This document shows, piece after piece, positions 1-11,328 of a DNA stretch of 64,000 bases. Origin of the DNA: Heterobasidion occidentale (Eukaryota; Basidiomycota; Agaricomycetes; Russulales; Bondarzewiaceae); the NCBI GenBank assembly GCA_039111635.1, contig JBCAQO010000005.1, forward strand, positions 1,116,001 through 1,180,000, given 5' to 3'. The notes under the pieces were generated by a model. That model had not been told where the DNA came from. It made no database searches and saw only the letters and a list, made by a program, of their open reading frames with translations. How positions within the stretch are numbered: position 1 is the first letter of the stretch; every line of letters begins with the position of its first letter. The translations under genes and the position numbers were made by a program.

Positions 1-1
1 G

Positions 2-202
2 CACGCGATACGCACCCACGCGGGGCGCGGCGCGTTTTGTGCGCAGTGTCTGGCCGAATTGGACGTCAAGGTGATGCAGGAGTACCAGAAATGGTTCTTG
101 GGAATCCCCCCGCTGTTTGGGCTCGCTGGATGGCAAGACCTGCAGGCAGCGTTGAACCTTTTGTCGGAACAACGTCCCTCTTTGACTGCTTCTCGAGCGT
201 AG
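2..202 (+). CDS. C-terminal end of a BTB/POZ-domain protein (partial, cut by window edge)
   Basis: Frame 2 is open from the window edge to TAG at 200-202. It carries a Cys pair (CAQC) followed about 20 residues later by a hydrophobic segment, LGIPPLFGLAGWQDL. The BTB gene at 4664-5735 ends with the same layout: CTFC, then LPGVVGLPGWDEL. This Cys-pair plus GLPxWxxL tail is characteristic of the large basidiomycete BTB/POZ family. The BTB domain itself would lie before the window. The alternative reading in frame 1 has no recognisable features. The call rests on a short match, so confidence is moderate. Confidence 0.5.
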   Translation, partial: HAIRTHAGRGAFCAQCLAELDVKVMQEYQKWFLGIPPLFGLAGWQDLQAALNLLSEQRPSLTASRA

Positions 203-1074
203 TTTCGTGCCCTTGTGGCTCGCTTGCCTGCATGAAACTGCGCGAAACTGACTCGACCGTCTTTCTCTGGCTAGAAAGAGTGTGTGTCTGTTTCCGTATC
301 TGGTTCTCCTCCCGGCGTCTGAACCTTCGACACCCTGCGCAGGTTCATCTATTTGTTTAGCGTAGCAGTGTACTGTTCACTCTGCATGTGCATTCTCGAT
401 CATTTTTGAAGCGGTCGTCGCAGCCTTGACTCGCCTCATGGCGTGGCGTTTCGGTTCGTCGGGTCCTTTCCGATGGCCATTGACATCTTCCAGTCGATTC
501 CGTGAAAGCGATGATGACACCCTTGCTTGTTTGGTGTATGTGGGTCTGTGGCGGTCCTCCGACCGCCACTCTCATGACTACCCTCTTTGAGTGCAGCTTT
601 GTATTGACATTGACGTCGCTGTGCAACCTAGCATTTCGCAAGAACGAATGACCGTCGGAGTATTCTCGCGGATTTATCAGGCACCTGCGCCTTTGGTGTC
701 TCCTCTCACGATGATCCTCGGCATCAGGCTCGAGAGAAGAAGGGAGTCTATGTCCCTGCAGGACATGGAGCATCAAGTTCTTCACTCAGATGCCGTATTA
801 CTCCTATTGCTGGTTCATAGTGCCCTCTCCTTTGGGCGACCGCAGGCTTCAGGGCCGACCCAAACAGAAGCATAGCCGCAGTTGGCTTCCCTCCTTGAGA
901 CCATCGCCTCAACATCCGTTCGGGCGTCTGCCCAGTCCTACCAGTATATATAAGCCATTGGTCAGTACACCTGCGTATATCTGACATCCTCCTCACGCTG
1001 CTACAATCGCGGTGACATCCCTCTCATCCGCGCTCCGCCTACTCCAACTAGACGTGTCAAGATTGACTCACTTA
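203..1074. other. Intergenic, no gene seen
   Basis: Short open frames exist on both strands but overlap one another and show no recognisable domain or splice pattern. The right end is the likely promoter of the BTB gene that begins at 1075. The left end is probably 3' untranslated sequence of the BTB gene that ends at 202. Confidence 0.5.
945..953 (+). promoter_or_regulatory. TATA-like element upstream of BTB gene
   Basis: TATATATAA lies about 122 bases before the ATG at 1075, in the range where fungal TATA boxes can occur. No transcription start is visible, so this is positional inference only. Confidence 0.35.
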
Positions 1075-2190
1075 ATGACAGGTTCCGACGAACGTAACCT
1101 TCCTTTCCCTCTCGAGAACGGAAGAGTTCCCCAGCGGAACAGAGGAGAGCCGTGGTACGATGATGGCTCTATCATCTTACTAGCGGGTTCCACGGCGTTT
1201 GAAGTGTACAAGGGCCTTCTTATCCGGAGGTCGGGGTTGTTCAAGAGTCTGCTAGATCGTTCCATCCCACAGAACACCATTGCGTCCCTCCCAGCAGAGC
1301 AGTGTCTAGTAGTCAGATGCAGCATCCCAAGGATGAGCTTTCCCTCGCCCTTCAACTCATACACGCAGGCTTCGAGTCTTGGTGCGTCATCCTGTACTCG
1401 ATGCATGGCTCTTCCAGGCTGGAAAGCTGACCTGCGCTCGCAAGGCCTATACCCAACTGGAAAGACTTCGATGCCCTCGCGCGGCCGCTCGAAATGGCGG
1501 ATAAATACACCCTCCCAAAACTCCGTTCCGCCTTCCTCACGCCGCTGTTCCGGTACTATAGCCATCGCGTGCAGGACTACGCGTCCTGGGATGGCAGATC
1601 CAAGCTGCCTGCGCCCATGAACCCAGTCAGGGCGATCAATTTTGCCCGAGAGATCTCCGTGGTTTCTCTCATCCCCGTCGCCCTCGTCGACCTTTCGTTG
1701 TTCATCTCCGAAGCGGCCCTGCACGCAGCCAGGGAGCCGCGCAGGAACTCGCCATACGCCCCTGGCCTGCTCCACGATGATGACCAGGCCAGCTGCGACA
1801 GGCTGCGCGCGCACAACGCCCGCTTTCCGACCAAACTGCAGCATCTACTTCAGGGAATGGACGAGAAAACCTATTATGCCAGGCCCGCCGCTGAGAATTG
1901 CGCCTGTAAGTTTGGGCCGCTATTCGATCGCTTGATTCAGACCACAGAGCATACCACGTGGCTGGGCGCTGAGGGGAGATACAATGGGATCGTGGACATG
2001 GTTCCCGCCATCCTAAAGGACGCTCGATCGAAGGCAGCGAAACTTTGTCCGAACTGCGTCGCGAAGGTGGATTCGGAAGTCCTGAAGCTCTATAATGCAG
2101 TGGTGGAAGGGGATTCCCCATTGCTTGAATATGTTTGATCAGGACCTGAAGGACTTCATCTTGAGAAGTTTGACGGAGATAGCAGAGTGA
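1075..2190 (+). pseudogene. BTB/POZ-domain protein, reading frame broken (pseudogene or sequence error)
   Basis: The protein starts MTGSDERN and enters the BTB core at GEPWYDDGSIILLAG, then FEVYKGLLIRRSGLFKSLL, a family hallmark also seen in the paralogue at 4664-5735. After CLVVR (about 1316) the frame must gain one base to continue MQHPKDELSLALQLIHAGFES. A 63-base GT-AG intron (1382-1444) then leads to the LPKLRSAFL and YYSHRVQDY helices and a C-terminal Cys pair (CPNC). The plain frame ends at 2138; one further missing base near 2110 would extend it to TGA at 2188-2190 with a tail that looks more natural (GIPHCLNMFDQDL). BTB proteins usually serve as oligomerisation or Cullin-3 adaptor modules; the role of this fungal subfamily is unknown. 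A TATA-like element lies upstream. Confidence 0.7.
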
Positions 2191-2434
2191 TCAGCTATGA
2201 TTAACATCTTGGTCTCTTCCCGTCTCATCCTTGCTAGGTAGCTTATGTGTAGAAATAATGTAAGATCAGCTGATAGTAAGTACTGTACATTGATGTATTC
2301 GTAAAAAATCCATAACAGGTTTTTGGGTTGTATTCTGAGTGTCCTTCCCAATTCACAACTCGTACAACTCGTACATAACTTCTTCAGTGGAAGCATCATG
2401 ACGTATAAGATAAAAAAGCAAGCTGGAGGAGGGT

Positions 2435-4273
2435 CTATATCATAACCTCACCCTCGTCAGGAATGTCCCAGTACTCGTTCATGGTGTCGTTATCCCAGAC
2501 GACGTCCAGTATCACTCCCTTCAATCGATCAATCCACTCTGGGTTGACCTGACATCGCTCGATGAACAACCTCTGCAGCGGCGCCCAACTGTCCTGGCGA
2601 ATGCGCAACAAGTCAGGTAGCGCCTCGTGAAAAGGCCGAGCCTTCAACATAGCGGTGTGGAAGTCGATGTCTCCGAGCCTCAACCACCGTAGCTGGGGGA
2701 AGAACAACTCCCGCGGCACCTCTGACTCTTCCCCCGTAGCTGGAGCTGCACAGATAGCTTCGATGAAAGGCGACGCGACGTCTCCAGAGACTTGCAGATC
2801 TATCACTTTACGCATGTTGAGAAATGGCTGCGCCCAACGACTAAGATGGCGGTTCATGGGTGACGGACTGACGTGGAGGACAGTGATGTCGTCGGTGTAT
2901 ATCCCTTTGCAGATCGCGCCTACCATGTCGCCCAAGCGTATACTTCGCTGGCTATGCCAATTGATCGCAAACCTGATCGTAGGAATCGGAAGGGAAGGCC
3001 AGCGATAGTAGGGAATGTCGTCTTGGATGGAGTTCCACGCTTTGATGTCTAAACTGTACTGGAAGAATCCTTCTTCGGCATCGAAATCCTCAACAACAAA
3101 AGCCCAAAGTGTCTTCAAGGTGGCGATAGAGCTAGCAGGGCCTCCGCAACGAGGGGCGAGGAAGGGAATGAGGAGCTTGCAATCGTCGGCTTCCGGGTAA
3201 ATGGTGCAGCATTGGAAGGATCTGTGTGCAGTGGAAGGGATTTGGAGACAGCGAACCAGGTTGTACATATCAATAGCTAACCCTTCAGTATGATCGAGGT
3301 CAAACGTGGTAAGCGAATGATATGATCCACCGCCGGGGCATGTAAGTTCCTGATGGCGGGGTTGGAAGTCCATCCATTATTTCCATTGTTTCGAGTAAAG
3401 TCATATGCTCGAGAGCGTCGAGGAAGTCCGCGAGGGCGAGTGTAGGGCGAGGTTGAATGCCAGAAGGGACAGGATCTGTAGGATTTGGAGCAGCGTCCCT
3501 CTGAGGCAGAACAATTTTCAGATGCACAAGCGCGATCAGAGGCGTGGTCACCCAAGGAAAGCAGAGGTTGACAAGTTCAAGGGTGCAGACGGGGGAGCTG
3601 ATTCGCGAATATGTCGGGAGGGAGGGCTATGGCGCGCTTCTTGTATTGTTCATTACATGTGAGCTCCAGTACTTGTAAAAATGGAGCAGGATCTTTGAGG
3701 GTTTGGGCGAGCACGTGTATGGGGATCTGGCCAGCATTGATGTAGAGGTATTGAAGATGACTTAGATGCTGCGATACTAGGAGGTTTTCGAGAGTCACGT
3801 TTTCTCTCTGGTGGCCTTGCGGATGGTGATCAGAGAGGATTTGGAGCGCCGCAATGTCTCCCGTATCCACGTTTTGCCCATGTCTGTGACGATGTTACTC
3901 CAAAGAAAGGGGTTCTCAAGTCCAATTTGCCGCCATTTCCGGCAGACGTGTGTCACTCGGATCCAGCCCAACGATCTTCGCGGCGTTCTTAGTTGTCGCA
4001 GAGAGGGTATAGGCCCAATGGGATCGTCGATGAACTTGAATATGTGAGCTAACACCTCCGACGGGAGCCGACATACGAGCAGAGCGCATTGCGACGGGTG
4101 TTCAGTGTGGACAGGATGGTGCGCAAAGAGTATGTTTCTGAATCGATATTCTCGCGAACGGCTCGGGCGACGGCCTCATCGGAAATTGCAAGTACTTTTG
4201 AAGGCTCGAACGGCACCAGTCGAGATTGAGCGGCCGTAAGCCAGTAATCCTCAGCTGGACTACGAAGTTTCAT
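2435..4273 (-). pseudogene. F-box/LRR-type protein with six frame breaks
   Basis: Reading leftward from ATG at 4273, the protein begins MKLRSPAEDYWL, has a helical stretch ending LNTRRNALCS, then an F-box (RLPSEVLAHIFKFID, then THVCRKWRQIGLENPFLWSNI), followed by leucine-rich repeats (LTLEN-type units, ALPPDIFANQLPRLH) and a C-terminal domain ending DIPDEGEVMI. This is the standard basidiomycete F-box layout: an SCF substrate adaptor. The frame has to change near 4070, 3800, 3577, 3584, 3358 and 3308. Each time exactly one base is missing, twice in short homopolymers. It sits between two BTB genes on the opposite or same strand. It may be a decaying gene, but the strong conservation between the breaks and the uniform sign suggest sequence error. 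Confidence 0.7.
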
Positions 4274-4663
4274 TAAAGGCAGAGAGTAGAGATTCACACA
4301 ATAACTACCTTGTTGACTCCGAAACTTTCTTGTGCGTATTCGAAGACTCCCCGGACATTGTGCAGGATGATGAGATATCGAAAGCTCTGAGAGATAAGCG
4401 AAACGGCCTCGAAGACAAGTCTGTCGTCATCGAAGGACGTGACACTGTGACCGGGTTACTCCGGGTTACCGGCCAGGATGGGCACCCTCATCCCCACAGT
4501 TCTCCAACGCGGGGAGATCCTGTAGATTTCCATCGACTCGATGCAATCTATAGTACAGTGCCGCAGTGATAATCATGTCCTGGACTCTTCAAAATCGCTA
4601 ATAACAGGCCCTTAAAGTATGGTACCTCTAACGTACTATGAGGGGAAAAACCTAAGACCAGCT
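4274..4663. other. Intergenic between F-box gene and BTB gene
   Basis: A 79-codon plus-strand frame (4330-4569) and shorter minus-strand frames are present, with no domain or splice signal I recognise. The region should hold the promoter of the F-box gene and the 3' end of the BTB gene upstream of it on the minus strand. Confidence 0.45.
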
Positions 4664-5735
4664 TTAACAGGGTTGAGCGTTAATATCCATCGCCTCCAAT
4701 TCATCCCAACCAGGCAAGCCGACTACGCCTGGTAGCTCTGTCCAGAGTTTCTCGCGAAGATCTGTGACGTCGCGTCGAAAGGCCCGCTCACAGAATGTGC
4801 AGATGTTCGTGTCGTCGGCCAGCACCTCGATAATCTGCGTCATATTGTGGAACAAGCCAGTCCTCGGCGTCAAAGATGAGTAGATGTAACTCGCGAGCCT
4901 AGTGATGGCGCGGGTGCATTCCTTCTTCGTCCCTTGACATGAAGGGCCGGCAGACCACGAAGCAACGGTGTGACGAGCGAAGGATAGAATCATCTTCATG
5001 CGGTACTGGTACATTAGGGTGTAGTATTTGACATCTGGATCTGACAGATGTGAGGAGGGACGGGAGGGGTGTTCAGTTAGCAGCTTGGGATGGTCGGCTT
5101 TTTGAAGGTCCTCCAAAGCATAGATCGAAAGAAAATATAAGGCAGCGGGAACGACCAGCTGAACGTTGACTTCTCGAGCCAGGTTGAGGACGTGAAGCGG
5201 GTGGACGTAGGGATAGGATGTGTCGTTAATGGTAGGAGATGACAGCGCCAGTGCAACCATCTCGTCGTGACCACGAAGGGTATACGGCCATGTGCGCGTC
5301 AGATGTCGGATGGCCTGCGTACGCAGATGACTGATAAAATATTTGGTCGACAACCGAAGAATACCTGCGAGAAAGAAGAAGTCCTCAATGCTGCGATGGT
5401 GAAATGTCCTGGGCGAAATGTAGTCAGCTATCCTTTCCGTGAAATGGGGGAGAGGGGACATACGCTCCGTCATATAACGCAGTGATCAGATTGGACAGTT
5501 CATTAGGCAGGTCATACATACGAACTATCAAACAATCATCCAGCATCTCGGCATCAGAAGATCCTTGAGGTATCTCGAACATCGTCCGGAATATCTCAGA
5601 ATGTCGAGACAAGATCCCGCGATGGACCTTGAATGCCACACCATCCTGATCATCTCCGGTGTGAGCGATCAGGATAATATTTCCGTCCTCGAACCAGGGC
5701 TCCCCTCGCTTCTCTACTGGCACCATCGTATTCAT
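4664..5735 (-). CDS. BTB/POZ-domain protein
   Basis: Two exons (5735-5464 and 5408-4664) joined by a 55-base intron with GTATGT and CAG ends. I chose ATG 5735 over the in-frame 5780 because its context (TTCACCATGAA) is better and it lies close to the domain. The BTB domain covers roughly residues 5-125: RGEPWFEDGNIILIAH, AFKVHRGILSRHSEIFRTMF, CLIVRMYDLPNELSNLITALYDG. A helical region follows (FFFLAGILRLSTKYFISHL) and a C-terminal Cys pair (CTFC) with LPGVVGLPGWDEL. The frame is intact, unlike its paralogue at 1075-2190. Its function is not known. BTB domains dimerise and often recruit Cullin-3, but no transcription-factor domain is attached here. Confidence 0.85.
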
Positions 5736-6328
5736 GGTGAAGATATGACACTGAGATTGATATAATATCTTAGTATTCAAACGGTAGAGGGATTCGCTGT
5801 CACTAACCGATCCTGCTTGTGCTGCTTAGGTGACTAGGGAGCTATGCCTTATGGTGCTCCTCGGTGTACGCTCACTTATGACGAGGAATCAAAAACATAT
5901 CGTGCGTGAGGTCAGTCATGGAAGCTGAACAGGTTTGAGTTCTCGAGGCACGAACCTCGGAAGTCAGCTCTCGATCCTTTGGAGCGCCTTAGCGAGTCTT
6001 GAATTAACCGTTGCAGCCCTCAAAGAGCCAATATGGTCGTGAGATCAACAGGCCATCAGGGCGAGCGGCGAACGGGTGATATAAAGTGTTGAAACCTCCC
6101 TTTCGAACTGCAGCTCGATGTTTGTTCTAGTTGTGCAAAGCGGCGACAACTCAGTCCTGTTCACACTCAAGCCTTCCACCACACCACATGCGACAACGAG
6201 ACACGTATCGCCCATACATAGCCACCGAAACGCTGCCATTTGGTCCTCAACAGAACTGAGGAACCAGTGGGGTTCGGAATACAGGGCTGATATATTCTAC
6301 AGTACTCGTACATCCAGTCTTATACACA
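5736..6328. promoter_or_regulatory. Divergent intergenic region between BTB gene and MON1
   Basis: About 590 bases separate the two divergent start codons. A TATAAA (6080-6085) lies on the MON1 side, about 244 bases from its ATG, so a 5' leader or leader intron is possible. I see no gene in it. Confidence 0.4.
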
Positions 6329-8689
6329 ATGCATACACCCCACTCGCGCACCCCTTCGCGCACTGGCACGCCAACTGGCTCATCTCCTTCCAGGTTTGCC
6401 ATGACCCCTACCCTTCGAAGCAGCCCCTCGCTTTCCAACCTCCAAGTCAACTCAATGGCAAAGCTCACGACAAACGCAATATCAAATCCTCACGCCGGCG
6501 TCGAGAGTTCTGCATCGTCGGTCGTCAACCTAGATATGGGAGAGGGAATATTGGTCCCCGATGCCGATGCGGAGGTGGATGTCATTGATGGCGAAGTAGG
6601 AACCGCCGTAGGCCGCTCGGGATCGAACGCAGGCGATGAAGCGTCAAAGAAAGCACTGAGAGATCAGTTGAGACATACACTGAGCAAACGAGAGTCTCCC
6701 ACAGGTGAGTCCTCATGTAGCATACCTTGTTCGATGATTATGACCTATGGGCTAGACATGGCTCCGCGCCGCCGACATCGTCGGCGACAAACAGGCAGCG
6801 ACGCTGTGGATGAGATAACCCGCGAGATGGGTATGCCAATCTCTCTCCGAGGTCACAAAGAAGTCAGTTGATATACCTCATCTCTAGGTGACGCATTTCC
6901 TCCTCGACAATACTATGTCTTGACCGATGCCGGGAAACCCGTCTTCACAAGGTGCGTCTTCTTCTCGAGTCATACACCGAATGTGTGTTCATCGCTCTCA
7001 GTCGATCCGTTGGACACGATTCGGACGATTTGACATCTACCATCGGCATCATGCAGGCGCTCCTATCCGTATTTCTTGACGATAACGACAAGCTGCGCTG
7101 CATAAATGCAGGCAACACACGCATCAACTTTCTCGTTCGCTCGCCGCTGTACTACGCGTGTGTTTCGTCTTGGGGAGAGCCAGAATCAGTGGTCAGCGCT
7201 GAATTTATCCACTCTGTACTACCTTGCCATTACAACGCTAATATTTGAGAAGGAAGACGCGCTCGCATCTGGAATACCTTCATCTCCAACTTCTCAGTGT
7301 TGTTTCCGCCGCCCAATTGAGGCGAATATTCGAGCGCAGAAATAATTTTGACCTGGGACGTCTGCTGAATGGCAAGCTCTCCTTTTGGAAACTGACTCGA
7401 CGATATTCTGACTTTTTCGATTTGAGCAGGGGCTGAAGTTCTGATGCATTCGCTTTTAGACCGGGTAGAGACAGATCTCGCAATGAATACATCGTCTCTC
7501 ACTGTCTCAAGCTAGACTCCAATGTCCGGTCCCGTGCAGCCGCTGCACTTGTCCCTCCTTCAAAGATGAAGGCTTGTTATACCCACACTAGTCCGACGAC
7601 CATGATCTGACTACGTTCCTACGATCAGGATCTTCTCTACATCGTCCTTGTTGGAAGAGGCCGTGTAATCTCACTCGCTCGACCTAGAAAGCACTCAATC
7701 CATCCCGCTGGTGAGCAACGCTTGTGATCCTTGCTCAACATCTAATCACATTGGAGCAGATCTCCAGATTCTGATTAACACCGCCCACTCCCCTTCAATC
7801 GTTAACTCATCTGCTTCAGCTTCTTGGCTCCCTCTTTGCCTGCCCAAATTTGATCCAGCGGGTTTCGTGAATACCTACATCACGTTTTTGCAAGAACTAC
7901 CGGCCATCAACGCTCAGGATACCGCCTCCCGAGGTGAAAATGAACTTGGAGCTGTACCGGGCGATATGAAGGACCCAGGGTTTATTCACAAAGCGAGCGG
8001 GGCAGATGTCAGTTCGGCGATAGGCCTTCTTTGTGTGAGTGGGAACGGCGATTTCGAGTCTATTCGTAATTATTGTGATGCTATCACGAAGGTATGTGCA
8101 TCTCAACTTGAATAGGACTATTGCTCGACGTTATCTGTTTTTCAGAGGCTGGAGAGCGAAGGGACTCTGAGGGCTATCACGAAAGCGATCCGGGACGAGA
8201 CGACAGAATATTCAGTGTCCGAGCTCAGTATCCCTGGGCTTCGTCACTTTATTTACAAATCCCGCGCACACGTTCAAATTACAGCGCCTATGTACGAAGA
8301 TCCGTACGACAGCATTGACGAACAGCGACGGTATGTTTGCCGACTCCGTGCTGATTGACAGGTTGTTGACTCTCGATTAGTTTGATCACGTTGTATCAGA
8401 CGCTGCACGACAACATCCATGCTAGGTCTGGGCAAGGGGTGCCCCTGAAGCTGCAGTATATTCGTACTCAGAAAGAAAGTGTGATGGGCTGGGTATGTGA
8501 AAAGTCTCATTGCGTTGAAAATCTCTGCTCACGACGCATTGCCTAAAGATCACTCAACCTTTTGAGATGTACATCGCATTATCGCATTGGTTACCAAAGA
8601 GCGCTGCTGTGAATGCTGCTAATGCTGTCGCTCGGTGGGTGAAGAAAGAAGAAGCTCGCTTATTTCTCCGGGATGCGCCTGTATTTTAA
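6329..8689 (+). CDS. MON1: Vacuolar fusion protein Mon1 (Mon1-Ccz1 Rab7 GEF subunit), one frame break
   Basis: Mon1 pairs with Ccz1 on late endosomes to activate Rab7 for fusion with the vacuole. A disordered N terminus (about 120 residues) leads to the first longin domain: REMGDAFPPRQYYVLTD, then AGKPVFT, then TSTIGIMQALLSVFLDD. Later come LEYLHLQLLSVVSAAQLRRI and NFDLGRLLNG, then HSIHPADLQILINTAHSPSI, LCLPKFDPAGFVNTYI, and the C-terminal longin domain up to EEARLFLRDAPVF and TAA at 8687-8689. I place about ten introns, including 6705-6755, 6831-6887 and 6952-7001. Two are GC-AG: 7372-7429 (GCAAGC) and 7572-7628 (GCTTGT, weak). One base is missing near 7500 (NTSSL to CLKLD), which would truncate the protein if real. 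Confidence 0.9.
7372..7429 (+). other. GC-AG intron in MON1
   Basis: The exon ends AAT G and the intron starts GCAAGC and ends GCAG, followed by GG GCT GAA. The spliced product reads LLNGAEVLMHSLLD, in line with the Mon1 family. No GT start in the region keeps the frame. GCAAG is the usual consensus of GC-AG introns. Confidence 0.7.
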
Positions 8690-9037
8690 TGCTACCCTGC
8701 GAATTGTGTATCACTATCAGATAATATTCCAACATCATGGGATCTAGACAGTGATGGATTCGGTTGCACTTTGCTGGTCACAGTTTTGTGATATGGAGGC
8801 GAGAACTGATAGAAAGCGTGGACTGGAGAGAGAGTTAAGACATACTGAGCACCTTAAGAATACTTTTGTTTACCCTTTGACGTTGCAAGTGAGATTTCAA
8901 GATTCAAGAGATACCCAATGCCCTTTCAACGACCGGATCCGACTCGAGGACTGACGAGAGATAAGATCTGGCCGTTTGAACTAAGATAAGATAAGCGCCC
9001 ATTCCTCCCACCGACGGTCACTGTTTCGAAACGAGCG
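8690..9037. other. Intergenic MON1 to NudC-domain gene
   Basis: This tandem spacing of 348 bases holds the MON1 3' end and the promoter of the next gene. Its right end carries a cluster of GATAAG motifs. The small plus-strand frame 8751-8954 has no recognisable features. Confidence 0.5.
8960..8995 (+). promoter_or_regulatory. GATAAG cluster upstream of NudC-domain gene
   Basis: GATAAG occurs at 8960-8965 and twice, overlapping, in AGATAAGATAAG at 8984-8995, 40-80 bases before the ATG at 9038. GATAAG is the core site of fungal GATA zinc-finger factors. A similar cluster lies before ECM16 at 19953-19981. Confidence 0.4.
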
Positions 9038-11025
9038 ATGGCGTTCAATCCTGATCGCTCTCTCCTTAACCCGAAATTCGAGGGGTATAAATTGGATCCC
9101 ATCTCCGAAGAAGATGTCCTCGCCCATCACCCTCTCCTATCCAAGCCAACCCAGTCTACAGTCTCTGGGAAAGTGCCGCTCTCCTTTCAGGAGGTGCAAA
9201 GTCGCATTCGACACAACCACCTGTCCGTCTGTCCAAATGCGAATCAAGCTGTTTATATAGACAATGAGATGCGTGTTGTGTCTATCAGTATGGATGAAGT
9301 GGGTAACGTGTCCACAACTTCGTGCCGGAATGTTAAGCCTACTCACGAATGGCTTTGCTTGTCTAAGTAGGAAATGCCCTCGTTCCGGGTCATATATGAA
9401 CTTCCAGTGTTAATGCAGACATCGTCATCGGATGCGCATCAGAAGGAGTATCCATCCGCTGCGTATCTGAACGCGGACACGCTGTTCGTCTCTGACGGCT
9501 ACGGGCTGTTGTACATATTGGGTGTTTCGGCGCACGGACAAGGCGAGCTCCGCGGGACGTATCAGCTGCCTGAAGATGCATTTCCCACTCCATCACCGTT
9601 TCGCATCCATTCTTCTTCTCAGACCTCTGAGGATACAACCCTGGTCATATTATCCATGAAGCACTACGAAACAACAAAGGACCAAGCACATGACCAACCG
9701 TCCGCCCACAAGCGATCGCATGCGAAGTTCGACGTCTTTGCAGCTGCGTTCAAGCTTCCGTCCTTGATGTCGCCCAGCGACGGGATCCTTGCCCTAGACA
9801 TCGTTTGGCATCGCCGTGGGGAAGACGTACCTCTTTACACCGCATACCATGCGAATCTAAAAACATTCCTCCTTGTGGGCGGTTCGCCCTATCAGCGCAT
9901 CGACTCCACCCCTCAAAAACCATACGAGCCATCTCCAGATGAGATAGCCCCTATTCCTCGTCAAGGCGAGAACCTCGACGGATCTGAGACCCCGAGTATT
10001 CAAAAGCCTCCACCGTATGCATGGACGCAGGACTCCGAAGAGCTCACGATCGCGTTTCCCTTGCCTGCGACCACCCCGAAATCGGCGTTTAATATCTGTT
10101 CTCTCCGCAGACGCTGACCGTTCTCGTGCGCGCCGAGAGCATGGACCTCACACCCCTCCCTCGCTACTCCGCCGCGCGCCTCTGGGGCGGCATCTCTCCC
10201 ACATCGAGCTTCTGGACGTGGGACGCACAGGGCACGAGCGTCTACGGTCTGCTCACCCTGCACCTCGAAAAACAACACGCCGGCACGCGGTGGCCGCACG
10301 TCTTCGACACCGCCGCGGCCGCAGGCGCCACGGGCGACACCGCGGACGTGCCGGAGACGCTCGACCCCTCCGAGCTGTACGCCATCCGCGAGTCACTCGA
10401 GAAGTACACCGCGGCGCTGCGGGAGGGGCGGGACGTCAGCGGGCTCGGGCTGGGGAGCGGGGTGCCGAGTCTCGCGGAGGGCGAGCTCGACGACGAGGCG
10501 GACGCTGCGGTCGGGTTTCCGGCGTGTCTGACATGGGTCAACGCGGATGGGGATGCGCCACCGTGGGCGCGCGAGAGCGACAGCGAGGTCGTCAACATTC
10601 TGTCCACGCCTCTGCCGGGCATCCAGGCTGTCGGGATCTCGCTCGCCGTGAAGAGCACGGTCGACGGGCTCTTTTATAGTCTCTCAGAGGGCGAGGACGG
10701 AGGGGTGCCTGGGTGGAAGCATACGTCTACGCTTTCGGCGCTCGCTTTCGTGCTGGCTTCCAAGCGCGACACGCGCTTCATCCACCATATTTCGTCCAAG
10801 GCGGTGTTAGCCTTCGAGGGCGGGAGCTCGGACTACAGTGGGAACCTGTACATTTACCGTGTAAACAGGCCCAAAGATACTTGGGCGAAGCAGGCGATCC
10901 TCCACATCGGAGGGGGTACAGCGGGACCGTTGCTCGGCGTAGGTGCAATAGAGAGAAGCCCCGGACATCCGTTGATTCTATGTCTTTGTGAAAGCGAGAT
11001 GATCGTGCTCCGTGCTACCCTATGA
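9038..11025 (+). CDS. NudC/CS-domain protein, NUDCD1-like, one frame break
   Basis: NUDCD1 (CML66) proteins have a CS (p23-like) domain set between propeller-like blocks and act as Hsp90-linked co-chaperones. Here the N-terminal part starts MAFNPDRSLLNPKFEGYKL and continues over a 72-base intron (9299-9370) into MPSFRVIYELP and SAAYLNADTLFVSDGYGLLY. The CS domain begins PYAWTQDSEELTIAFPLP and continues TLTVLVRAESMDLTPLP, LWGGISPTSSFWTWD and HAGTRWPHVFD. The C-terminal block ends LCESEMIVLRATL. Between AFNI and FSPQT (about 10097) one base is missing, so the plain frame stops early at 10117. Domain order and length (about 640 residues) fit NUDCD1. The GATAAG cluster upstream may regulate it. 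Confidence 0.8.
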
Positions 11026-11328
11026 TATATCGCTTTGGGTGGCGCCGCTCAATCATCAGAATGCCTACGACGAATACGAGACAAGGGCGACAATCGTTGT
11101 CCATCTAACCTGTTTCCATCAGACTGGCACGAAATACTAAGTACAGTGGTATGAAGGGTAGACCTTAATATGACAGTGACAAATGCAACAACGAACACCC
11201 CGCGACAATAAATAGAACACATGTAATCGGCGCGAGGCCCAGAAAGAGGAAATGGCGGGGACCATGAGTAGGAGGATATTCGGAACATGATAAACAAAGA
11301 CTGTAAGTTTCACAGAAATCCATCATCA
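11026..11328. other. Convergent 3' intergenic region
   Basis: About 300 bases lie between the stop codons of the NudC-domain gene and the PP2C gene, which point toward each other. It must contain both 3' ends. Nothing else is recognisable. Confidence 0.5.

Noticed and set aside
6329..6871. Single unbroken MON1 first exon of 180 codons
   Set aside because: Reading through gives a tail unlike Mon1. Splicing 6705-6755 and 6831-6887 joins directly into the conserved longin start.
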